NCBI RefSeq assembly: GCF_902833055.1 | Contig: NZ_CADFEJ010000016.1 | Location: 62,001 to 126,000, forward strand | From: Burkholderia territorii | Lineage (GTDB): Bacteria; Pseudomonadota; Gammaproteobacteria; Burkholderiales; Burkholderiaceae | Direction: 5' to 3' | DNA: 64,000 bases | Shown: in pieces, positions 57,742 to 64,000 of the stretch | Layout: each line of letters starts with the position of its first letter | Position numbering within the stretch: the stretch's first letter is position 1 | Program-made: the position numbers and the translations under genes | The notes under the pieces: model-generated | What the model was told of the DNA's origin: nothing | The model's input: only the letters and a program-made list of their open reading frames with translations | Databases searched by the model: none

Positions 57742-58595
57742 ACGGCACGGCCCTCTACCAGTTCACGCCGCCGGCCGAGGACGAGCTGCTGACCGTCAGC
57801 GGCACCGCATCGATGAGCCGCGTGGTGCCACCCGGCATCGACACGTCGCACGGCACGATCCTCTACCTCGAGGACATCGAGGTGAGCTTCGACGGCTTTC
57901 GCGCGCTGAACAAGCTGTCGCTCGCGATCGACGCGGGCGAGCTGCGCTGCGTGATCGGCCCGAACGGCGCGGGCAAGACGACGATGATGGACGTGATCAC
58001 CGGCAAGACGCGCCCCGATGCGGGCAAGGTGTTTCTCGGCCAGACCATCGATCTCGCGCGGATGAGCGAACCCGAGATCGCACGCGCGGGCATCGGCCGC
58101 AAGTTCCAGAAGCCGACCGTGTTCGAGCAGCACCCGGTATGGGAAAACCTCGAACTGGCGATGCAGACCGACAAGGGCTGGCTCGCGTCGCTGCGCGCGC
58201 GGCTCGACCGCGCCGCGCAGGCGAAGATCGAGGAGACGCTCGCGCTCATCGGCCTCGAAAGCGACGCTTATCGCGCGGCCGGCGAGCTGTCGCACGGGCA
58301 GAAACAGCGGCTCGAGATCGGCATGCTGCTGATGCAGCGCCCGGCGCTGCTGCTGCTCGACGAGCCGGCGGCCGGGATGACGGATCACGAAACGATGGAA
58401 CTCGCGAAGCTGCTGAACACGCTGCGCGGCACCTGCTCGATGATGGTCGTCGAGCACGACATGGAGTTCGTCGCGGCGCTCGCCGGCGACACCGGCCGCG
58501 TGACGGTGATGGCCGAAGGCGCGGTGCTCGCGCAAGGCACGCTCGACCAGGTCAAGCGCGACGACGCGGTGATCGAGTCTTACCTCGGACGGTAA
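57738..58595 (+). CDS. urtD: Urea ABC transporter ATP-binding protein UrtD
   Basis: ATPase of 285 residues of LivG type. After a 40-residue extra N-terminus come Walker A IGPNGAGKTTMMDVITGKT, the Q-loop FQKPTVFEQ and the signature LSHGQKQRLEIGMLL. Walker B LLLLDEPAAGMTDHET and the H-loop VVEHDMEFV complete the domain. The Ser-His replacement in the signature (usually SGG) is the UrtD form. It overlaps urtC by four bases and lies five bases ahead of urtE. Confidence 0.95.
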   Translation: MNGTALYQFTPPAEDELLTVSGTASMSRVVPPGIDTSHGTILYLEDIEVSFDGFRALNKLSLAIDAGELRCVIGPNGAGKTTMMDVITGKTRPDAGKVFLGQTIDLARMSEPEIARAGIGRKFQKPTVFEQHPVWENLELAMQTDKGWLASLRARLDRAAQAKIEETLALIGLESDAYRAAGELSHGQKQRLEIGMLLMQRPALLLLDEPAAGMTDHETMELAKLLNTLRGTCSMMVVEHDMEFVAALAGDTGRVTVMAEGAVLAQGTLDQVKRDDAVIESYLGR

Positions 58596-58599
58596 TCCC

Positions 58600-59292
58600 A
58601 TGCTGAAGATCGATGCACTGAACCAGTACTACGGCGGCAGCCACATCCTGCGCAACGTCACGCTGGCCGCCGACGAAGGCAAGCTCACCGTGCTGCTCGG
58701 CCGCAACGGCGTCGGCAAGAGCACGTTGCTGCGTTGCCTGATGGGTGTCGTCGCCGCGAAGAGCGGCAGCGTGTCGTGGCGCGGCACGGCGCTCGGCACG
58801 TTGCCGCCGTATGCGCGCGTCGCGGCCGGCCTCGCGTACGTGCCGCAGGGCCGCGACATCTTTCCGCGCCTCACCGTCGAGGAGAACCTGCTCGTCGGCG
58901 CGGCAAGCCGCAAGGCGCCGTCGAAAGTGCCCGACCGCATCTATGACCTGTTCCCGGTGCTGAAGGACATGCGCGCACGGCGCGGCGGCGACCTGTCGGG
59001 CGGCCAGCAGCAGCAGCTCGCGATCGGCCGCGCGCTGATGAGCGAGCCGCAGTTGCTGATCCTCGACGAGCCCACCGAGGGCATCCAGCCGTCGATCATC
59101 CAGGACATCGGCCGCACGCTGCGCCAGCTCGTCGACGAATCGAGGATGACCGTGCTGCTCGTCGAGCAGTATTACGACTTCGCGCGCTCGATCGCGGACC
59201 GTTACTGGGTGATGAGCCGCGGCGAGGTCATAGCGGGCGGCGACGCACACGACATGGAGACGAACGGCGTGCGCGAGCTGATCGCGGTGTAG
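58600..59292 (+). CDS. urtE: Urea ABC transporter ATP-binding protein UrtE
   Basis: ATPase of 230 residues of LivF type: Walker A LLGRNGVGKSTLLRCLMG, the Q-loop YVPQGRDIFP, the signature LSGGQQQQLAIGRAL, Walker B LLILDEPTEGIQP and the H-loop VEQYYDFA. Together with UrtD it forms the motor of the importer. The tandem ATPases and permeases fit the HAAT family. It is the last urt gene before a 176-bp gap to ureD. Confidence 0.95.
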   Translation: MLKIDALNQYYGGSHILRNVTLAADEGKLTVLLGRNGVGKSTLLRCLMGVVAAKSGSVSWRGTALGTLPPYARVAAGLAYVPQGRDIFPRLTVEENLLVGAASRKAPSKVPDRIYDLFPVLKDMRARRGGDLSGGQQQQLAIGRALMSEPQLLILDEPTEGIQPSIIQDIGRTLRQLVDESRMTVLLVEQYYDFARSIADRYWVMSRGEVIAGGDAHDMETNGVRELIAV

Positions 59293-59343
59293 CGGCGCAT
59301 ACGGCACGCGATGACGTCGCCGCACGGCGCCGTCGATCGACGC

Positions 59344-59364
59344 ATGCCGGACGAACTCCGGCAT
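59344..59364 (+). other. Hairpin after urtE
   Basis: Perfect 8-bp stem ATGCCGGA/TCCGGCAT with a 5-base loop, 52 bases after urtE. No T-run follows, so it is not a clear terminator; it may mark a processing or partial stop point before ureD. Confidence 0.4.
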
Positions 59365-59468
59365 CGCGGCTGCCGTCGCTGTCGCTACGTTCGGCACCCC
59401 GCACACCCCGAGCGTGCCGTGTTGCGGTAGCATCCATGATCACCGCGCCCCTCTGCTGCTTCCCGTCG

Positions 59469-60344
59469 ATGTCTGCCCTCGATTCCCACGCTCCGCTGTC
59501 CCGCCCCGCCGTCGCCAAGTCGTGGCGCGGCCGTCTCGAACTCGGCTTCGAACGGCACGGCGCGCGCACGACGCTCGTCCACCGGCTGCACGACGGCCCG
59601 CTGCGCGTGCAGCGGCCGCTGTATCCGGAAGGCGACGCGATCTGCCACGCCGTCATCGTTCACCCGCCGGGCGGCGTCGCGGGCGGCGACCGCCTCGACA
59701 TCGACATCACGCTCGGCGGCGGCACGCACGCGGTGCTGACGACGCCCGGCGCGACCAAGTGGTACAAGTCGAACGGCCTCGACGCGACGCAGCGCATCGG
59801 CATCACGGTCGGCGAGCACGCAAAGCTCGACTGGCTGCCGCAGAACAACCTGTTCTTCGACGCGGCGCACGCCTCGCTCGACTTCACGGTAAGGCTCGGC
59901 GCCGGCGCGAGCGCGATTGGCTGGGATACGACGCAGCTCGGCCGTCAGGCGGCCGGCGAAACGTGGTCGGCGGGGCGCATCGCATCGGGTTCGGCATTGG
60001 TCGATGCCGACGGACGGCCGCTATGGACCGAGCGCGCGCTGCTCGACGCGCACGATCCGCTGCGCGACGCGCTGCAGGGCCTCGCCGGCTTTCCCGTGTA
60101 CGGCACCCTGTGGGCGGCCGGTGCCGCGTGCGATGCCGCGCTCGCGGAGGCCCTCGCCGCGCGGATGCCGTTCGACGACACACTGCGTGCGGGCGCGACC
60201 TGCGTGACGCCGGGCGTCGTGCTGGTGCGCGCGGTATCGACGTCGATGGAAACGCTGCAGCGTCACTTCACCGACTGCTGGCTTTACCTGCGACCGCTCG
60301 TGCACGGCGTCGACGCGCGGCCGCTGCGCCTCTGGCAGACCTGA
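59469..60344 (+). CDS. ureD: Urease accessory protein UreD
   Basis: Scaffold protein of 291 residues in the urease-activation complex (UreD-UreF-UreG bind apo-urease and bring nickel). It has the family motifs FERHGARTTLVHRLHDGPLR (quoted in part), HPPGGVAGGDRLDI and the TPGATKWYKS segment. The ATG at 59469 (MSALDSHAP) gives the usual length; an ATG 33 bases earlier is possible. It lies upstream of the structural genes, 236 bp before ureA, with a second sigma-54 promoter in that gap. Confidence 0.93.
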   Translation: MSALDSHAPLSRPAVAKSWRGRLELGFERHGARTTLVHRLHDGPLRVQRPLYPEGDAICHAVIVHPPGGVAGGDRLDIDITLGGGTHAVLTTPGATKWYKSNGLDATQRIGITVGEHAKLDWLPQNNLFFDAAHASLDFTVRLGAGASAIGWDTTQLGRQAAGETWSAGRIASGSALVDADGRPLWTERALLDAHDPLRDALQGLAGFPVYGTLWAAGAACDAALAEALAARMPFDDTLRAGATCVTPGVVLVRAVSTSMETLQRHFTDCWLYLRPLVHGVDARPLRLWQT

Positions 60345-60449
60345 GCGCGCGGCGCGCACGCACCGTTTCGGCGCGGCGGCGCCGCCCGCGTTGCCCATGA
60401 TCCATGCATCGCGCACCACGATCGCGCATCGATGCCCGTTCCTCCGGCA

Positions 60450-60465
60450 TGGCACGCACCTTGCT
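60450..60465 (+). promoter_or_regulatory. Sigma-54 promoter for ureABCEF
   Basis: TGGCACGCACCTTGCT fits the -24/-12 consensus TGGCAC-N5-TTGCW with no mismatch and exact 10-base spacing of GG and GC. It is 116 bases before ureA, in the gap after ureD, so the structural genes can be transcribed without urt and ureD. The flanking 100 bases have no obvious complete NtrC site. Confidence 0.87.
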
Positions 60466-60580
60466 GCTTACATAACGGCTACACGACGCACAAGAAACGG
60501 CGCGGTGCTACGATGACCCGCGCCTCGGCCGGAAACCCCGCGCACCGATAAAAATTACGTTTTCCTGAACGACTGCCTTC

Positions 60581-60883
60581 ATGAAACTGACTCCCCGAGA
60601 AAAGGACAAGCTGCTGATCTTCACGGCGGCGCTGTTGGCCGAACGCCGCCGCGCGCGCGGGCTGAAGCTCAACTATCCGGAAGCGGTCGCGTTCATCACC
60701 GCCGCGCTGATGGAAGCCGCGCGCGACGGCAAGACCGTCGCCGAGGTGATGCACTACGGCACGACGCTGCTCACGCGCGACGACGTGATGGAAGGTGTGC
60801 CGGAGATGATCCCCGACATCCAGGTCGAGGCGACCTTCCCGGACGGCACCAAGCTCGTCACCGTCCACCACCCGATTCCGTGA
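60581..60883 (+). CDS. ureA: Urease subunit gamma
   Basis: Small structural subunit of 100 residues, start MKLTPREKDKLLIFTAALLA (the family's invariant N-terminus), with LKLNYPEAVAFITAALMEAARDG (quoted in part) and the end VTVHHPIP. Nickel urease splits urea into ammonia and carbamate. It lies 13 bp ahead of ureB. The gene follows the second sigma-54 promoter. Confidence 0.97.
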   Translation: MKLTPREKDKLLIFTAALLAERRRARGLKLNYPEAVAFITAALMEAARDGKTVAEVMHYGTTLLTRDDVMEGVPEMIPDIQVEATFPDGTKLVTVHHPIP

Positions 60884-60896
60884 CGAGGTAGCACGC

Positions 60897-61202
60897 ATGA
60901 TCCCCGGCGAAATCCTCACCGACGACGGCGAGCACGAACTGAACGCGGGCCGCGCGACGGTCTCGCTCGTCGTCGCGAACACCGGCGACCGCCCGGTGCA
61001 AGTCGGCTCGCATTACCACTTCTTCGAAGTCAACGACGCGCTGTCGTTCGACCGCGCGGTGGCGCGCGGCTTCCGGCTCAACATCGCGGCCGGCACGGCC
61101 GTGCGCTTCGAGCCGGGCCAGACGCGCACCGTCGAGCTCGTCGAGCTGGCCGGCGAGCGCGCCGTCTACGGTTTTCAGGGCAAGGTGATGGGGCCGCTGT
61201 AA
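60897..61202 (+). CDS. ureB: Urease subunit beta
   Basis: Structural subunit of 101 residues, start MIPGEILTDDGEHELNAGR, with VVANTGDRPVQVGSHYHFFEVN and a late GFQGKVMGPL end. It is separate from ureA, as in most proteobacteria (a fusion occurs in Helicobacter). It lies 13 bp after ureA and 28 bp before ureC. Confidence 0.97.
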   Translation: MIPGEILTDDGEHELNAGRATVSLVVANTGDRPVQVGSHYHFFEVNDALSFDRAVARGFRLNIAAGTAVRFEPGQTRTVELVELAGERAVYGFQGKVMGPL

Positions 61203-61230
61203 GCGGCGCCCCGCTCTTCAGGAACAGCAC

Positions 61231-62937
61231 ATGACATTACGCTTGAGCCGCCGCGCATACGCGGAAATGTTCGGGCCGACGACGGGCGACCGCGTGCGGC
61301 TCGCCGATACCGAACTGCTGATCGAGATCGAACGCGACTTCACGACCTACGGCGAGGAAGTGAAATTCGGCGGCGGGAAGGTGATCCGCGACGGGATGGG
61401 CCAGTCGCAGCGGGTCGCCGCCGACGTGCCCGACACGATCATCACGAACGCCGTGATCCTCGATCACTGGGGCATCGTGAAGGCCGACATCGCGATCAAG
61501 CATGGCCGCATCGCCGCGATCGGCAAGGCCGGCAATCCCGACATCCAGCCGGGCGTGACGATCGCGATCGGTGCGGCGACCGAAGTGATCGCCGGCGAAG
61601 GGCTGATCGTGACGGCCGGCGGCATCGACACGCACATCCACTTCATCAGCCCGCAGCAGATCGACGAGGCGCTCGCGTCGGGCGTCACGACGATGCTCGG
61701 CGGCGGCACCGGACCGGCCACCGGCACCAACGCGACGACCTGCACGCCGGGCCCGTGGCACATGGAGCGGATGCTGCAGGCCGCCGACGGCTGGCCGATC
61801 AACCTCGGCTTCCTCGGCAAGGGCAACGCGAGCCTGCCGCAGCCGCTCGTCGAGCAGATCGCGGCCGGCGCGATCGGCCTGAAGCTGCATGAAGACTGGG
61901 GCACGACGCCCGCCGCGATCGACAACTGCCTGTCGGTCGCCGACGACACCGACACGCAGGTGGCGATCCACACCGACACGCTGAACGAAGGCGGCTTCGT
62001 CGAATCGACGGTCGCCGCGTTCAAGGGCCGCACGATCCACACGTACCACACCGAAGGCGCGGGCGGCGGCCACGCACCCGACATCCTGAAGGTGTGCGGC
62101 GAGGCGAACGTGTTGCCGTCGTCGACCAATCCGACACGCCCGTACACGATCAACACGCTCGACGAACACCTCGACATGCTGATGGTGTGCCACCACCTCG
62201 ATCCGTCAATCGCCGAGGATCTCGCGTTCGCCGAATCGCGGATCCGCCGCGAGACCATCGCGGCCGAGGACATCCTGCACGATCTCGGCGCGCTGTCGAT
62301 GCTGTCGTCCGACTCGCAGGCGATGGGCCGCGTCGGCGAAGTGATCATCCGCACCTGGCAGACCGCGCACAAGATGAAGGTGCAGCGCGGCGCACTGCCG
62401 GAAGACGGCACGCGCAACGACAACTTTCGCGCGAAACGCTACGTCGCGAAGTACACGATCAACCCGGCGATCACGCATGGCATCGCACACGAAGTCGGTT
62501 CGATCGAGCCGGGCAAGTGGGCCGACCTCGTGCTGTGGGAGCCCGCGTTCTTCGGGATCAAGCCGTCGATGATCCTGAAGGGCGGGATGATCGCCATCGC
62601 GCAGATGGGCGATCCGAACGCGTCGATCCCGACGCCGCAGCCCGTCCACTACCGCGAGATGTTCGCCACGCGCGGCGGCGCGCTCGCCCGCACGTCGCTG
62701 ACCTTCGTGTCGCAGATGGCGGCCGATGCGGGCATCGCCGAACGCTACGGCCTCGCAAAGCGCGTCGTGCCGGTGCGCAACTGCCGCAACGTGACGAAGG
62801 CCGACATGATCCACAACGCATGGCGTCCATCGATCAACGTCGATCCCGAGACCTACGACGTGATCGCCGACGGCCAGTTGCTCACGTGCGAGCCGGCCAC
62901 GGTGCTGCCGATGGCGCAGCGCTATTTCCTGTTCTGA
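61231..62937 (+). CDS. ureC: Urease subunit alpha
   Basis: Catalytic subunit of 568 residues with a dinickel centre. The nickel ligands are in THIHFISPQQ, the carbamylated Lys218 in GLKLHEDWG, and further histidines in IHTDTLNEGG and HTYHTEGAGG. The mobile flap Cys/His is in VCHHLDPSIAEDLAFAESRI and the Asp in SSDSQAMGRVG. All catalytic residues are present, so an active enzyme is expected. Ammonia from it feeds nitrogen assimilation. Confidence 0.98.
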   Translation: MTLRLSRRAYAEMFGPTTGDRVRLADTELLIEIERDFTTYGEEVKFGGGKVIRDGMGQSQRVAADVPDTIITNAVILDHWGIVKADIAIKHGRIAAIGKAGNPDIQPGVTIAIGAATEVIAGEGLIVTAGGIDTHIHFISPQQIDEALASGVTTMLGGGTGPATGTNATTCTPGPWHMERMLQAADGWPINLGFLGKGNASLPQPLVEQIAAGAIGLKLHEDWGTTPAAIDNCLSVADDTDTQVAIHTDTLNEGGFVESTVAAFKGRTIHTYHTEGAGGGHAPDILKVCGEANVLPSSTNPTRPYTINTLDEHLDMLMVCHHLDPSIAEDLAFAESRIRRETIAAEDILHDLGALSMLSSDSQAMGRVGEVIIRTWQTAHKMKVQRGALPEDGTRNDNFRAKRYVAKYTINPAITHGIAHEVGSIEPGKWADLVLWEPAFFGIKPSMILKGGMIAIAQMGDPNASIPTPQPVHYREMFATRGGALARTSLTFVSQMAADAGIAERYGLAKRVVPVRNCRNVTKADMIHNAWRPSINVDPETYDVIADGQLLTCEPATVLPMAQRYFLF

Positions 62938-62955
62938 TTTCCGGTTTTTCGTTCC

Positions 62956-63552
62956 ATGCGCACCCTCGACAAACGCATTGCCCCGAACGTGAAGCTCGCT
63001 GCGTCGCTCGTCGCGCGTGCGCCGGCGCTCACGCTCGCGTATGACGCCCGCTGCAAGAGCCGCCTCGCGGCGACGCTCGACACCGGCGAGGACGTCGCGG
63101 TCCTGCTGCCGCGCGGCACCGTGCTGCGCGACGGCGACGTGCTCGTCGCCGACGACGGCGCACTCGTGCGCGTCGCCGCGGCGCACGAGACCGTGCTGCT
63201 CGTGCGTGCCGCCGATGCGCTCACGCTGATGCGCGCCGCGTATCACCTCGGCAACCGTCACACGCCGGTCGAGATCGGCGACGGCTATCTGAAGCTCGAA
63301 GCCGATCCGGTGCTTGCGGACATGCTGCGCCGGCTCGGCACGCAAGTCGAAGAAACCAGCGCACCGTTCCAGCCGGAAGCCGGTGCATACGGCGGTGGTC
63401 ACAAGCACGGGCACGACGCGACGTTCGCGGAGGATTACGCGCTCGCGCAGCAGGTATTCGGCGAACATCACGGCCACTCGCACTCGCACGATCACGATCA
63501 TCAGCATGGTCCGGGCTGCTCGCACGGCCACCACGGGCATGACCACCACTGA
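62956..63552 (+). CDS. ureE: Urease accessory protein UreE (nickel carrier)
   Basis: Metallochaperone of 198 residues that delivers nickel to urease. The N-terminal peptide-binding half and the metal-binding domain have RAADALTLMRAAYHLGNRHT, including the conserved GNRH motif. A long His/Asp/Gly tail with about 20 histidines (HKHGHD, then HHGHSHSHDHDHQHGP) fills the last 50 residues, giving strong nickel storage capacity. The end overlaps ureF by 14 bases. Confidence 0.95.
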   Translation: MRTLDKRIAPNVKLAASLVARAPALTLAYDARCKSRLAATLDTGEDVAVLLPRGTVLRDGDVLVADDGALVRVAAAHETVLLVRAADALTLMRAAYHLGNRHTPVEIGDGYLKLEADPVLADMLRRLGTQVEETSAPFQPEAGAYGGGHKHGHDATFAEDYALAQQVFGEHHGHSHSHDHDHQHGPGCSHGHHGHDHH

Positions 63553-64000
63553 ACTCGTCGCGCTGCTGCATCTCGCGTCGCCGGCGCTGCCGATCGGCGC
63601 GTTCAGCTATTCGCAGGGACTCGAAGCCGCGCTCGACGCGAACCTGATCCGCGACGCCGACACCGCGCGCGACTGGATCGCGAGCGGACTGACCGACGTG
63701 CTCGCGCACGGCGAGCTGCCGTTCCTCGCGCACCAGCTCGCGCGCTGGCACGCGCACGACGCCGATGCGCTCGTGCGCGAGAACGCGTGGTTCGTCGCGA
63801 GCCGCGAATCGTCGGAACTGCGTCGCGAAACCGAACAGATGGGCTGGTCGCTCGCGCAACTTTGCGCGTCGCTCGAATGGGGCGATGCCGAGCGCCGCGC
63901 GACGCTCGCGTCGCTGTCACCGATCGCGCTGCCGACGGCGTTCGCCTATGCGGCGGCCGCGCAAGACGCGGGCGCCGACGCGACGCTCGCCGCCTACGCA
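63539..64000 (+). CDS. ureF: Urease accessory protein UreF, cut by window end
   Basis: The first 154 residues of UreF, a helical scaffold that works with UreD and the GTPase UreG in nickel insertion. It starts MTTTELVALLHLASPALPIG and has the family's AFSYSQGLEAAL, WIASGLTDVLAHGELPF and ESSELRRETEQMG segments. The ATG at 63539 overlaps the end of ureE, implying translational coupling. The C-terminal part and ureG are outside the window. Confidence 0.95.
   Translation, partial: MTTTELVALLHLASPALPIGAFSYSQGLEAALDANLIRDADTARDWIASGLTDVLAHGELPFLAHQLARWHAHDADALVRENAWFVASRESSELRRETEQMGWSLAQLCASLEWGDAERRATLASLSPIALPTAFAYAAAAQDAGADATLAAYA

Overview
The window looks like a stretch of chromosome 1 of a Burkholderia, most likely a member of the B. 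cepacia complex. The reasons are the very high GC content with GC-rich third codon positions, a fused glucokinase/HexR protein behind zwf and pgl, a RibBA protein with a broken cyclohydrolase half, the urtABCDE-ureDABCEF arrangement, and an AlkB-type hydroxylase. The species call is inference from gene content and codon use. No insertion sequence, prophage, CRISPR array or rRNA operon is visible. Nearly everything is core-type metabolic or cell-biology sequence.

Layout. 1-3.7 kb: the 3' part of an alkane hydroxylase gene, a 12-copy hexamer repeat, a chemoreceptor and a PAP2-type membrane phosphatase. 3.8-10.6 kb (minus strand): the conserved order ftsK-lolA-rarA-serS, ending with tRNA-Ser(CGA). 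It is interrupted by a convergent DUF2164 gene and a 13-bp tandem repeat. 10.8-13.4 kb: trxB, an Smr-domain protein and a TRIC-like channel protein. 13.4-22.5 kb: a glucose-use locus in which a four-gene sugar ABC importer faces zwf-pgl-glk/hexR, with a perfect HexR-type operator in front of zwf. 22.5-24.5 kb: a Bcr/CflA exporter and an EVE-like protein. 24.6-30.8 kb: hemL and the riboflavin genes ribD, ribE, ribBA (RibBX type) and ribH, with nusB last. 30.8-38.6 kb: an aminotransferase, a lytic transglycosylase with a long structured leader, ubiD, a LysE-type exporter, a small secreted Pro/Tyr/Gly-rich protein, a DUF2520 protein and a YggT protein. 38.6-44.6 kb: a fluoride-export pair (DUF190, CrcB), a small peptidase remnant, a sirtuin/Nudix pair, a DeoR regulator, a split chromate transporter and an enolase-superfamily dehydratase resembling D-tartrate dehydratase. 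44.8-46.1 kb: a short operon of orphan small genes around an S21 (rpsU) gene. 46.2-53 kb: a cupin, tRNA-Gly(CCC), trmB, uppP, a DUF1439 lipoprotein, a YkgJ protein, hemN, a PCMT-like protein and a rhodanese. 53.4-64 kb: the urea import and urease genes, each block preceded by a near-perfect sigma-54 promoter. The window ends inside ureF.

How the genes work together. The 13.4-22.4 kb block takes up glucose, phosphorylates it and feeds the Entner-Doudoroff route, with the regulator fused to the kinase. The 53.4-64 kb block imports urea and hydrolyses it to ammonia, apparently under nitrogen-limitation control. The riboflavin block covers every step except GTP cyclohydrolase II, whose domain here has lost its zinc cysteines.

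No clear, wholly new multi-gene system is visible. The least explained pieces are the promoter-leader-terminator unit ahead of the lytic transglycosylase and the orphan genes around rpsU.
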